Shown here piece after piece: positions 10,835 through 21,674 of a stretch of 64,000 bases of DNA (the stretch's first letter is position 1; every line of letters starts with the position of its first letter). The notes below the pieces were generated by a model. That model was not told the origin of the DNA, did not search any database, and worked only from the letters and a program-made list of their open reading frames with translations. This DNA comes from Diphasiastrum complanatum (lineage: Eukaryota; Streptophyta; Lycopodiopsida; Lycopodiales; Lycopodiaceae): NCBI GenBank assembly GCA_029204225.1, contig CM055113.1:21473798-21537797 (forward strand), read 5' to 3'. Both the position numbers and the translations under genes were made by a program.

Positions 10835-12040
10835 TCTCCTTCTTTGGGAGCTTAGTTTTAGTAAGGGAGAAATCCATCAGAGTGTACAAAAACTCTTTAA
10901 AATTTTCAGAAATTAATAGAGCAGGGCCAGCACTAGAGAACCAGCTGTCTACTAAGAGAATCTTGGTAGAAACATCTGCTTTTTAGATAGGATTTGAGTC
11001 AGACTTCATGAGCAAGTCCAGCGCTGGACAGAGAGAGGTTGATTGCAAATCCATCTCTGTTTTGTGAGTGGAAATTATAGATTTCTGAGCAGATTCAGGG
11101 CAGAAATTCTAGTGCAGGTCCAGCGCTCAAGGAGCTGTGAAGAAATCCGATTCAGAAAGGAGTTTTGGGCCTCAAATCAAGAAAATTGGAGCAGTCAGAT
11201 CCCTGTCTAGATAGCGAGGGTAGCTGGCAATTTAAAATATACAAAAGAAATTAAACACCGTGGCCATGTATATTGTAAGTCCACGTGTGAGTACTTGTTA
11301 ATAAACTTCTACCATGGCATGTGTGTTATAAGACCATGAGTAGAAGCTTAATAAGTTCTAAACTTCTAAAACTAGGAAACTTAAGTTAGAAAACTTAAGC
11401 TTAGAAATAAAAGATTCCAAGTTTAACTTAAGTTCTAAGTTTAGTTTCTAAGTTAGAAGTTGTGAGACTTAGAATAGCAAGTTAGAAGGCTAATCCCATA
11501 AGTTAGTGAAAAACTTATGAAAGGCCCTCTTGCTATAAGAAGAGAGGCATTTTCTTTGTAAACAACAGATTGAGATTATGCTAAATTGCAATCTTGTGAT
11601 TTCATCTCTCTATTTCCTTGTGTTCCCTTTGGAAGGTGAATAGTTTGAGGGAAGGTGCTCGGGCCTCCTCTTGCCTCCTTTTCATAGGAATTTATTTGTG
11701 GCATGTTTTTATTGATTTATGCTTAGTTAGCCGCAACTAATGTTATTATCATTTCCCTTTGGGTGTTAGATAAGTTTAGATAACGGGTTTGCTAGTTGGG
11801 TAAGCCTTAACAAGCTCTAGTTTAGCTATATAGCTTGTTAGTTGGGAAGCCTTAACAAGCCTAAATAGATTGTTCCTAGTTTCCGAACACCAGTGTCCAT
11901 GAGTGTGAAATTGAACATAAAAAGGTAATGCACTTTCCTTCTTCAAGCATATTGACACCAATTAGAATTACCTGGCTCATGACAATATCGGGCGCATTTA
12001 GAACATTCATTCTTAGAGAATACAACTTCTTTCAAAAATA
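10835..12040 (+). other. LTR-element leader and promoter-like stretch
   Basis: About 1.2 kb with no domain-bearing ORF. Short repeats of CAGCGCT occur at about 11020-11130. An AAGTTCTAAG-rich segment spans 11350-11470. A TATA-like CTATAAGAAGAGAGG at about 11533 could be the promoter of a second worn LTR. A direct repeat of about 25 bp (AGTTGGGTAAGCCTTAACAAG) occurs near 11795 and 11840. Confidence 0.4.
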
Positions 12041-14588
12041 AATCTTGTTTTTAGGGGCTTTGTTTGATACAAAGAACCTAGCTTATACCATTGTCATGGT
12101 TTCTATACAGACATTCATCAGCACTGAGTCAGAAAGACAATCTTATTGAACCCCTCGCCTTCCTATCTAGCTTCATCCAATCTTTATCGATCATAGTAGG
12201 GCATCTCTTTTTATATAGTGATCCATGCTCCTTGTCCAATAAATTGTCTTCCATTTTCAGTTTTCAAATTCTCAGCAAACACTGTCTTTTACACATGTTG
12301 GTCGGCATCATTTACTTTCTGGTATTGATTCCCAGAGTGACTATCAGTTGGTTACCCAGAAGCAGTTTATGCGTAGCCTGCCAAAGGCTCATGATGCAGC
12401 TCTTCTTTCCATTCAGAGTACATTAGTTGCTGCTTCACTTTCACCGACCGTGGGTCCTCTTACTCAGGTTGATGCTGCTCCGGATTTACAAGTTGTTGCT
12501 ACGTGCCTTGCGCCTATATGCCTCGATTCACAGATATCGTATTCGGTGGTCATTCATGGTTTCATTGATATTGAGGTCGTATACCTTGGTGGTATTTGTA
12601 CTATTGCTTTTGCGCCTACCTCAGATAGCCCTCTTGGTTTGGTGGTTGGTGTAGTATCTTCTCCATTGGTCTTTATATCTCCATCTCTTGAGTCCGTTAT
12701 GGCCGATGTTCCTGCTGATTTCTATGGGGTTCTTCACAGGTCCACGTTTGCTGTTTCCCTCGCTATTGGTGATCAAGTTGTATCTTCTTTCGCTTTATTC
12801 CATGGATCTCTCCTTGAGGTTTGTGATCTGCCTCATGATATTTCTATGGTTCCTGACATGATTCATGAGCCTTTCGCCCTTACCGTTACACATTTTCCAT
12901 CCGAGGATAGATGGTCACTATTACTTATCTAGGGTATTTATATGCTGGGATCTTTCTAGATGAGTATACGAGGATCCTTCAGTCTCCTTGTGTTTCTACA
13001 TATAGGTTTCCTGCAGTCCATGCCGATGCTATGGCTATATGGCATTCCTGGTTATTACATATAGCTTGGTTTTCATTGGACCTGTTGATTGGTGCTAGTT
13101 TTTCCATATTACTGATCGCCTATGGTGCCGATATCTCTATGATTATGCATATGGCTCTCTATTTGTTCCTTGGATTGTTGCTCATTGTCAGGCTTGGCAT
13201 ATCCTGATGGCTTGGGTTATTGCCTCCGTTCCAGCTACTATTTGTCCAAGTGATCTTCAGGTTCCCCGTCATTTCGGGTTGCTCCATATCGCTTGGTCTC
13301 CGCTAAGTTGCCACTTTGTTCTGGTGTTCCGAGACCATCAGGGTACCTTGAGAGAGTTCCTTCTCCTCTCTTGGATAGATTTTGGGGATGTTGCCGCCAT
13401 ATACTTCAGTGTTGCTCATATGTGCGTTGATACTCATTCCCAGCTACACATGGATATTGCTCCGATGCTTGCTACTGATGTTGTGGATCTTGTTCCTCGT
13501 TCCAGTGCATTTCTTCTATTCATCACTTGTGCGCCTGGTGTGTACTTGGGATTACACTTGCGGCCAGTTCCGATGGGTCATCCGATTCTCCATCCATTTT
13601 TGGTGTATCCTATGATGGATTGGTATGTCCATATGAGGTCTTTATGGATGAGTTTTTCGGCTACAGTTTTTTAGTTGGGGCCTCTACTATTTCTAGATTT
13701 GTTGCTACTGTTCTCATGCATCATGTCTTTTTAAAATGATGCATTGAATTCTTGAACCTTCTGGAGCTTTTGGCATGCTGATCCTCTCGTGATATGGGCC
13801 TTGAGGGTACCGTGTGCCATTGCTACTTCTCATTCATGGGCCTTATGGATACCTTGGGCTTTTGACCATGCTGGTGCATATTTCTCCATTTTAGCTATCC
13901 TTTGTCAGGATGATCTCTTTATGCTCCATGTTTCCTAGCATATCGCTTGCTTTTCCATGTTGTTACAGCATGCTTGTCATCCTGCTTATGTCCCTACTCT
14001 TTGGTGCTAGTCTTCCAATGCTGCTATCTTTTCTTGGGGCACCTTGCACATATGGTTGATGGTTACGTGTATGATGCGGCTATTCACAATGAGTGTCCAT
14101 CTCTTTTCCAGTTTCCTTATTGGCTTCCCATTGCTGATGCAGTTCTACCTTCTCGGGCTTTTTAAATACCTTGGTATGATGTCCCTATCTTTTGGGTTGC
14201 TCCTCTACTAGCTTGGGCATTACGAATACCTTGGCATTCATGGTTGTTGCTTGATCTTCTTCTGGTTCCTTGGCATTCCTGGCTGTTCCATATTGCTTGG
14301 TTTCTGATGACGCGGCCGAGATGTTCCCTTCGTTGCCATGATGTTGATCCTCAGTTGTTCACTTTCTTACCAGCTACCATTCACCAAGTTCGCCTTCACC
14401 ATAGTCGACGTTGCCGACAGATTCAGTTTTTGATCCAGTGGGATGGTCGTCCTGTTGAGGAGGACACATGGGAGCCTATTGATGTATTTTATCATACACC
14501 ATTATTGGCAGATCAGGCTCGAGCCCTCATGGCTTTAGTTCTTTCCACTACTACAGATATCCCTGTAGATGTTCCCTCTACTTCATGA
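12041..14588 (+). pseudogene. Decayed Ty3/gypsy chromovirus pol 3' region
   Basis: The secure part is the 3' end. At about 14390-14588 the frame reads QIQFLIQWDGRPVEEDTWEP followed by a leucine-rich tail and a stop. This matches the C-terminal chromodomain that gypsy chromoviruses carry after integrase and use to target chromatin. Upstream, several frames stay open for 100-190 codons without intact motifs. One spot (about 13263-13305) resembles the APYRLxxxEL segment at the RT N-terminus. No intact DD/E integrase core or YxDD polymerase box was found, so the copy is rearranged as well as mutated. The long open frames at 12348-13674 are not claimed as genes. Confidence 0.6.
14389..14588 (+). 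pseudogene. Chromodomain, gypsy integrase C-terminus
   Basis: About 65 codons with the aromatic/acidic core WDGRPVEEDTWEP typical of plant chromovirus (CR-type) domains. The frame opens in degraded sequence but reads cleanly to its own stop codon. Known chromodomains of this class bind methylated histone tails and guide integration. Whether this one folds cannot be judged. Confidence 0.75.
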
Positions 14589-15230
14589 TTCAGCTAGCTA
14601 TGACTATTCTTTATTGTAGTATTTGCTTAGTACTTGCTTTACACGGTTATGATACTTTTGGGGTATCTGTTGTGACGACTTATGTCCTCTCCATCAATAT
14701 TTCCATTAGTTCGTGATTTTTCAATATTTAGCATGCTTACATTATTATTTTAGATAGTCATTATGCTTGCTAGCTGGTGGAGGGCTTTGTTTTTCTGCAA
14801 GGGAGAGTTATGGACTTGGCTCATTACATTCGCCGCGTCCATTCTTTTATTGTTATTATGCATAAGCAGGCCTAAGGGCCCTTTTTATTCATATACTAGC
14901 CTTGGGCCCTATTTGGTTATATTTTTAGGACTTGGTCACATTGATTTGGAGTGGGGGTCCTCCTATTGGGAGGGCACACTATTTTCCCTCCAAATCCTTT
15001 TCCCTCCCTTTGTTGAATCCTCCATTTGATTCAGGGAGAGGGTATAAGTAGGGCATCATTGTATTCCTTTATTCAGTTTATGATGATTGCTCCTCTTTAG
15101 CCTTCCCTTGCTGGTTTTGCTTCCCTTTGTTCTTCTTCCATTTTTCTACTTTCTTCGAATTTTGCCCTTGCTTTTTTGCTATGAATTCTTGTTCTTTAAA
15201 ACCATCCATGTTCATGAGATTATGTGGTCT
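14589..15230 (+). other. Possible 3' LTR of the chromovirus
   Basis: Follows the chromodomain stop. It contains a TATA-like GGTATAAGTAGGGC at about 15039 preceded by a pyrimidine/purine-rich stretch, an arrangement common in LTR promoters. Neither a clear TG...CA pair nor a second copy was found in the window, so the boundaries are open. Confidence 0.35.
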
Positions 15231-15548
15231 CATTTCCTCCTATGATGAAATAGCATCCATTTCATAAAAAATAGGTCTGTTTTCCCATAAAAATAACATC
15301 ATGACAAAATTTTGATAGGCTACTGGTAAACCATTAAGCATAATGGACATCAAAATGGAATCAGCGACAGTTTCTCCAACAGCTATAAGTTGTGCTTTAA
15401 AATCTTTTACCCATGTAAAATCATCTGTACCTGATACTCCTGTATCCATTTTCAAAGTACGTAGCTTGTAAGTTAAGAACAAAACCCTAAATCGATTTAC
15501 GTTCTTGTACATGAGAATTTCCCAAAGCTTTCTTGGGTCTAACAACAT
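15231..15548 (-). pseudogene. Copia gag (UBN2-type) fragment
   Basis: A 102-codon minus frame matches the copia gag core: LRTLKMDTG, a VKDFKAQLIAVGE segment, then LNGLPVAYQNFVMML and a terminal stop. Plant copia gags have the same order (LxxLKMxxG ... LxxLPxSYxxFV). It lacks start, zinc knuckle and pol and is an isolated scrap unrelated to the gypsy remains beside it. Confidence 0.78.
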
Positions 15549-15702
15549 CTCTGCTATGTGGAATAAGTATATATTTAACTAATAAGATAATGATATGATG
15601 AGGTTTTTTTCACCGTTTCATATATTCTCTCAATTCTCTATCAGTTGTGAGAGGAGTTTCGGCATCTGTAACAAATTACAATATCCCAATCATAGAACCC
15701 AC

Positions 15703-15801
15703 AGAACCGTGGGTCCTAGGAACCGTGGAAGGAATCGTACCACGGTTCCTTGAACCATGGAAGGAACCGTACCACGGTTCCTTGAACCGTGGTACGGTTC
15801 A
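15703..15801. repeat. Palindromic 32-bp tandem repeat
   Basis: About two and a half units of a 32-bp repeat are built from GGAACCGTACCACGGTTCC-type palindromes. Within it GGAACCGTGG pairs exactly with CCACGGTTCC, and GGAACCGT with ACGGTTCC over a three-base loop. It lies about 200-300 bp upstream of the first hAT pseudogene. Confidence 0.85.
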
Positions 15802-15999
15802 TCTAAATAATTTACATATTTATTTATTTATTTCCCCCCAAAACCCCTCAATGCTCGTTTTTTGTCCCTCATTTCACATTTGTTGTGGTAGAGATTGAGA
15901 GAGAGGGCGCTTTGGTTTGCGAGAGAGGTCTGCTTATGAGAGAGAAGAGGGCAGGGTAGAGAGAGACTGTAGCGGGCTCTGTAGAGAGAGAAAAATTAG

Positions 16000-17611
16000 G
16001 GTTTAGTTGTAGGTGTGCTTTTTTTGATCAGCACTCTCACTAGGTTGAAAGGCCATCTCTTTGGTGCTGTCAAGGGTGATGGCAAACGCTTAGGCTCCCT
16101 CCCTTGCCCGCACATACCTGCTCAAGAGCGTTGTAGGCTCATTGACATATACGGAGCACGATTGACGCAAGCCGGTATGTCACTAGATCTTAATGTATAT
16201 GCAGTAGTGTCATCCACCCCACGGGATCTACTAGCTCTTCGTCCACCACCACCACGTCCTCCCCCACCTCCTATTCCTGCTCCTCCCCCGCAGCCATGTC
16301 TTTTAACTATGTGAAACAAGATGGTGGTGTTGCGGGACATCTGGGAGCGCAAGTTGGTTCATAGGCCGATTCACGTTGTTGCCCACCTGTTGCACCCCAT
16401 GTGGCTATCTGAGCAGCAAGCATCAGACATGGAGCTAGGTTTGGATTGATTGAGATACTTGGATGGAGCCACCAAACACTTCATTGACATAGATGCTATT
16501 GAGACACAGTACATTGCCTTCAAGAGGCAAGTTGGTGTGTTTGGCCATCACACGGCATTGAATCCCAACAGGCGGGAGAGAGCGGTGACTTGGTGGAACC
16601 TCTATGGTTCTGCATGCCCAACTCTACAAAAGCTGGCCTTGCGAGTGCTATCATAGGTATTTCTTTACACACCAAATTCTATGTGATTAAAACTGGGTGT
16701 TAAATGGATGAAATCAACTAATGTGCTTTTTCGAATTTTATGATTGTCAATAGGATTGTTCCTCCAATGTATGCGAGCACAACTGGAGCACATTCTCATT
16801 GATCCACACGAAAAGGCGTAATCGCCTTTCTATTGCACAGATGACACGGCTTGTTTTTTGCAGCACCAATGCAAGGTTGAGTGACAAACTCCTCTAGAGG
16901 TGTTGCCCTCGGATTGTTTACTAGGCGTTGATGATCCCACTTATTCCACCACACCCGTGCCGAGGGCTGATGTTGTTGCTAACATTGCGGCAGAGACAGA
17001 GAGAGAGAGATGTTGTGAGTTAGACGGTTATTGATGGCGAGAGTGGGTCATGATCAGGATACAGGTGTTCGCCAGGGGCAGGTAGGGGCATGGGTGCTGA
17101 TGAGGAGGATGAGGAGGAGGAGGAGGAGGATGATTTGGGTAATCCTGCTCCAAGGTTGGATACCATGGCTGAGGCAAAGCTTGAGACAGACATAGACTAT
17201 GGCCTGGAGGATGATTGATTACAAAGGATGATGGCAAGGATGTATGAGCCAGATCTACCAGAGCAGGATGTGTATCGCCCTGATCCACTACCAGAGGATA
17301 TACAGCATGAGAGAGAGAGGGTGGATGCAGCACATGTTGGGGATGCTGACCATATGGCACAGGACGCTTTTGCAGGGGATACAGCAGCAGATGCTTGTGC
17401 CACAGTGGGAGGGATGGATGGTGTGCAGGATTCACAGGCCCCTGCAGATGTTCATGCTGATGATGCGAATCGGACCCGCCGTGTTCGCCAGAGGACCATG
17501 TCAGACCTTGTTCAGTATGGACAGGGTGAGGATGACATTGATGATCTAGGGTGGCTCTCACCACCTCACTTGTTTTCACCAGCGACCTGTCTGCAAGCTC
17601 CAGTAGTCTGA
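16000..17611 (+). pseudogene. Internally deleted hAT transposase (copy 1)
   Basis: N-terminal part (16015-16314): a BED-finger end (LTRLKGHL), the segment RLIDIYGARL, then a proline-rich stretch and a stop. It jumps directly to the C-terminal part (16323-16880): IWERKLVHRPIHVVAHLLHPMW, then WWNLYG and CPTLQKLALRVLS. After an apparent intron (16657-16754) come CSSNVCEHNWS and KRRNRLS. These are the C-terminal dimerisation blocks of plant hAT proteins. The central DUF659/catalytic region seen in copy 2 is absent. A stop at the splice junction (TAG at 16654-16656 where relatives have Gln) and one at about 16449 kill the frame. An acidic tail follows (17092-17600; about 20 Glu/Asp near 17100-17140). 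Confidence 0.8.
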
Positions 17612-18969
17612 TATTCAACTGAGTTCTCCTGCAATTTATCCTGGACCTCAAAATCCATTTGTGTCCTTCCAGTGAACAGAATGATCCAATCCCTTCCAGA
17701 GGCCTGACCTATTGTCTTCCAGGGATCAAATCTGTCCTCCACTGATACGCCCCACAGATCTGAATCTGGTTCTCAGTGATCTGGTCTAAAACAAACTTTT
17801 TTCGAAAATCTCCAGTGATCTGGCCTGAAGAAACAGCAGCGCTCCAGTTCAGCTGTCCTGTAGAACCAACTTCCACCAGCTGGTTTAGGGTTTAGGGTAA
17901 TCTATTGTTCAGAGTAATTCGGATTTCAATTTTGGAGACGATTCTCCAGCGATCTGCCCTGCAGATCTATAGCAATCCAATTCCAAGAATTGATCCCTCT
18001 TGTAGCGATCCAACACTGTGTGCAATCCTCCTTCAAAAACGCTATGGGCCTAACTCTAACTAAGGTAAAAGCCAAAGCTAAAGCATAAAGCTTAACCTAA
18101 TTCTAGATCCTATACTTGGTAAATGCCCCAAGTTATTTGCTTAATCAAAAAATTGTCCTAGAATAGTCTTCAAGCACAATACTACATTAGATCTACAGCT
18201 AACCTAAATAGTATAGGCGCCTAAAATACCTCACAGGTCAAGGGGTAAAATCAACATCAATTTCTAACATCTACTTCCTCATCAAAAAAATAAGAAAAAT
18301 CTACATTTAGTCACTTCAGCTTTTGCTCAAGACCTAACTAGAATGCATAGTTGTTGCCACTTGTTGGACAAAATGCACCTAAAGACATAAAGAATTAGTA
18401 CAAACCAAATGGTCGTAACTTTGACAAAATCTCAAATGAGGACTGCATGTTTGCTACTATGACACAAAAATATATCGATATTATTTCTAGAATAATACTT
18501 GGCATAACAATGGGGATATACAGTCTTCCATTCTATGCTTTAGATCCAACCACAAGGTTGTACACCATCAAATTCAAGCTTGCATCAAATGTTACGACAA
18601 TATTTTTCAGTGTTCCTCTAGTATCTCTTCATCTATATTGCACTGCTGCTACATCCATGTAAAGACATATATGATAATAATTCTGTGTTGATACTGTACT
18701 TTGCAGAATATACTATGCTACATTGATCAAGATTGTTCGCATTGGTACTTCTGCAACGTCTACTTGTAGAAAAGATTTATTATAGTTGCCAAAGTAACTT
18801 TACTGAAATATGGTGAATGCTCAACAGTTGCAAATGAAGGATAGCAAACAGTACAGAGCTTGTTAACAAAAGAAGCACAAGAAAACGTACAACGCATCTA
18901 ATTATCAGCATTAAAGAGCAGCTTGAAAAGGAGGAAATGAAATACGTGAAAAACCAAAGAAGTACGAAC
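17612..18969. other. No gene seen; downstream part of the DHH locus
   Basis: Repeated 'ccagtgatctgg'-like phrases occur at 17680-17960 and a two-unit telomere-like TTTAGGGTTTAGGG at about 17884. The rest is AT-rich without a domain. It should be intron 5 of the minus-strand DHH gene, since the exon ending at 18970 needs at least one more exon further left. Confidence 0.5.
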
Positions 18970-19052
18970 CTTAAGCCAGCACAAAGACTCTTTTGAGCAA
19001 GTTGATTACCAAGCTCACTTCTAAGTGAAGAGATTTTGTCAGCTCGCACACC
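18970..19052 (-). CDS. DHH-family phosphoesterase, exon 5
   Basis: 83 bp encoding the linker that enters the DHHA1 half of the protein (ADKISSLRSELGNQLAQKS). The acceptor is AG at 19054-19053. The donor GT at 18969-18968 leaves phase 2 (codon AG|), the phase needed for a following LRGIGAVVY-type exon in this family. That exon and the GGGH motif were not found in 1-18969, so the gene leaves the window or is broken. Its 27 codons follow exon 4 in phase 0. The acceptor choice at 19052 is inferred from phase and family alignment; sites a few bases away are possible. Confidence 0.8.
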
Positions 19053-20702
19053 CTTCCGTAGCCATAAAGCATAAAGACACCAATAGTACCAAGATAATTC
19101 TTAGAAAATAAATAAAAATGTTGGAACTTAATAAATAACCTTCTTTCACAACAAAACTTCTAAATTTTCTCAAAAATAGCACACAAACAAACATCTTCAA
19201 AGTGAAGACAATCCAGGGGGAAAGTCAGCCCCATGATCAACAACCATGGTAGCATTTGAATGTTAGAAACACATGTTTGAAACTTTTGAAATGTTTCTTT
19301 GCCTTGTTTTGGTCTATTTATTAGGGTTTTGACCCGTGGAAATGTCAATTTAAGTGTTTGTGATTTAAAATATCCGAAAAGCAGATGCGTGAGCATCTAA
19401 AAGCAGCAATATCACTGAAAATAATAAAAGCAAGAGGAAAAGGCTAATGGAGAGACTCATGGGCAAACATAGCACCCGAAGGGATTCTTTCTTTCGAGTT
19501 TTGGGCCCCTTTGAGTCCATGACCCCACTTTAGGGCTCCAAAAAATCTGAAGTAAAAAATGACAGTCCAGAATCAAATGATTTGAATGCCATCTCTCTGA
19601 AGATATTTAATTGGAGCTTCATTATCTTTCAATCAAGTGAAGACATAAAAATTTCCAAATGAATCAGGTTTGTTGATTCCAACTGGAAAGAATTACAGAC
19701 TCTAAAAATTTTTCCCACAACGGCTGCTCAGTTTGCAGTCATTCACAAACTCTGCAAATGTACAAAAGGCAAGCTGTGATACATTTACACAAGTTTCAAA
19801 CTTGTTGAAGTGATTCGTTACTTTGCCTGTATACATTTTCACAAGATAGTCAAATGGTGTATACAGGCTTGTTCTCAGGTAAACTACATACTAAATATCC
19901 AGGCAACACCATAATCAATCATTTTTTATTCAAAAGTTCAAATCAAATTTAAGTGAATGTACTGTAACTTAGATACCAACTATTTGGCTGTGGCACTTTG
20001 AGTCTTTGATGTCAGGCAATAGTGATAAGTATTAACAATCATGGACTTATATCATGTATGCTCATTGGCTATTTGAAAATTTGAACTTGTGTAGATGTAC
20101 CCACAATCGTAAACCACCTATTTATATGAGGTACATTTACACGAGTTTCAAACCTGTTGGTTCAACCAGTTAGTGTGCCCATCTCCATTAATGCAGGATG
20201 ATCAGTTTGTGGAGCCTTGGTGTCAACGTAACAGTAGCAGTACTGGGCAAATAGTTAATACTATTCCAACGTTGAAACCTCATATAAATTTACCCCAAAC
20301 CAACTATTTTCCCTTAATGGTTTCCCAAATAGGCCAAATTTTTCCAGTTTAGCAGAGACCAATTCTGTAATATCAAATTGTGATTCAACTGTTAAAAGTC
20401 AGCCGATTTTGAAATGTGACAGAACGTGAAGTGAACAGCACAAAAAAAAAATTCCCGACTCCGGTTTCAGGCAATGCTCTATCCACCTGGCCTCCTTCCG
20501 TCTAACTTGGTTGCTAGTTGGTAGAGATTGCAAACACATCCTAACAAACATTTGTGGATCGGTCCTTGATGCTAGAGATGCGCAGACAGGTTAATCTACC
20601 TTTGAGAATAAAAACAGCAGACAGTTTACATTATTGTCTGGTGTACAAACTTGTAATGCTTCTAGAAAACAATATAGTCCATAACAAGTATCATTTACCT
20701 AC
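19053..20702 (-). other. DHH gene intron 4
   Basis: 1.65 kb, AT-rich. It holds a tRNA-like scrap (20450-20516) and two diverged copies of a phrase starting ACATTTACACRAGTTTCAAAC (about 19782 and 20128). No ORF with a recognisable domain. Confidence 0.6.
20450..20516 (-). repeat. tRNA-derived sequence (SINE head or tRNA scrap)
   Basis: The minus strand reads GGCCAGGTGGATAGAGCA, like a tRNA D-arm and A box. It goes on with TTGCCTGAAACCGGAGTCGGGAA and then a T run. The acceptor and T-arm halves do not complete a cloverleaf, so it is not a working tRNA gene. A SINE 5' end or a truncated tRNA copy would fit. Confidence 0.35.
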
Positions 20703-20837
20703 CAAACATCGACCAAACTTCCCACAGCCAAGTTGCACCTCAAATGACTTCTCAAGAGCATCATCGATCAATTTCTGCTTACTCAACAAGCTTGACTTTC
20801 CTTTTTGTATCAGCTTTGCAGGATCTAACGCCAATAA
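20703..20837 (-). CDS. DHH-family phosphoesterase, exon 4
   Basis: 135 bp, exactly 45 codons, phase 0 at both ends: LLALDPAKLIQKGKSSLLSK, then the helix KLIDDALEKSFEVQLGCGKFGRCL. The acceptor is AG at 20839-20838 after a pyrimidine-rich tract; the donor is GTAGGT from 20702. It joins FDQ at the end of exon 3 without breaking the frame. In relatives this segment connects the DHH domain to the DHHA1 domain. Confidence 0.9.
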
Positions 20838-21238
20838 CTGGAATGAAAAAAAGCTATAAGACAAATATCCAAGTGATACAACTTGTCCCTGCTTACACTA
20901 CCTTGATAAGTAACATATTTATCTAGAATTCTGCTAGAGTACAAAGAGCTCTGGCACTAAGAAGGTTCATGAATTCATGGCTGTTACCACTTTCCAAACG
21001 AGTTCCCACGAAATAAACTTACAACTATTCTGAAAGCTTTATGTGAAGTGCAACTTTGAACGATCTTTGCCAAATATCAGAAGTTTTCCTTGATAATCAC
21101 ACAAATACCTTCAGTTTTCCACAAAATACTCGTACATAATCAAAAATCTTTTATGTAAATTGTGCTGGTGCTCAGATTTTCTGTAGTTAGGATAAGTCAA
21201 ACTGGCTACAGCTCAACTTTTTGGCAAAGAATGTTAAC

Positions 21239-21674
21239 CTGATCGAAAATTGCACTATTCACAAGTGCATTAAATTCAACATTTATATCATTAAAGCCAC
21301 TGCTGAAAGCTTTGCTGTTAGGAAGATTCCATCTCCAAAGATCGGCATCTTCCACATACTTGAAAAGAGTCTCCACACGACACAGATCTGCTTGCTGTAC
21401 CAACTCCGGGAGTGATGACGCCACATTCTCCTGGGAAGAGGCATCTGAACTTGCTCTCATTGAACTTGATGAAGAACAACATGGTTTCCCTTTTTCAGCA
21501 CTTTGAGTTTGATATGAAGAATTTTCTGCAGATTGCAATTTTTTCCTGAAGTACTCGTATGCAATTGTTGCTCCACTTTTATTAAGATCAATATAAGCAT
21601 GCAGATTGGAAGGCCTCTCTTCTTTTGGTGGAAGCCTCTCTAAGGCAGTCTTGTGATGATCTAAAATGACAACC
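21239..21674 (-). CDS. DHH-family phosphoesterase, exon 3 (catalytic core)
   Basis: 436 bp encoding 145 residues plus one split base. It carries the family-defining motif VVILDHHKTA (DHH at about residues 152-154 of the assembled protein) and the fourth metal-binding motif YVEDADLW (Asp at about 256 and 258). Between them is a variable Ser-rich loop (about residues 208-227). DHH proteins use these Asp and His residues to bind two Mn ions and cleave phosphodiester or pyrophosphate bonds; the substrate here is unknown. Acceptor AG at 21676-21675, donor GTTAAC from 21238. Conserved motifs and the absence of stops argue that it is functional. Confidence 0.93.

Noticed and set aside
12527-12570. 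A TDIVFGGHS-like reading resembling the gypsy integrase zinc-finger region
   Set aside because: Flanking residues do not continue the HHCC finger and stops follow at once.
12348-13674. Hydrophobic frames of 155-194 codons
   Set aside because: T-rich decayed gypsy DNA; no start context, domain or conserved motif, and adjacent frames are equally open.
17028-17651. 207-codon proline/histidine-rich minus frame
   Set aside because: Antisense shadow of the acidic tail of hAT copy 1.
17883-17898. Telomere-like TTTAGGGTTTAGGG (single related words near 16001 and 25697)
   Set aside because: Only two units; too short for an interstitial telomere.
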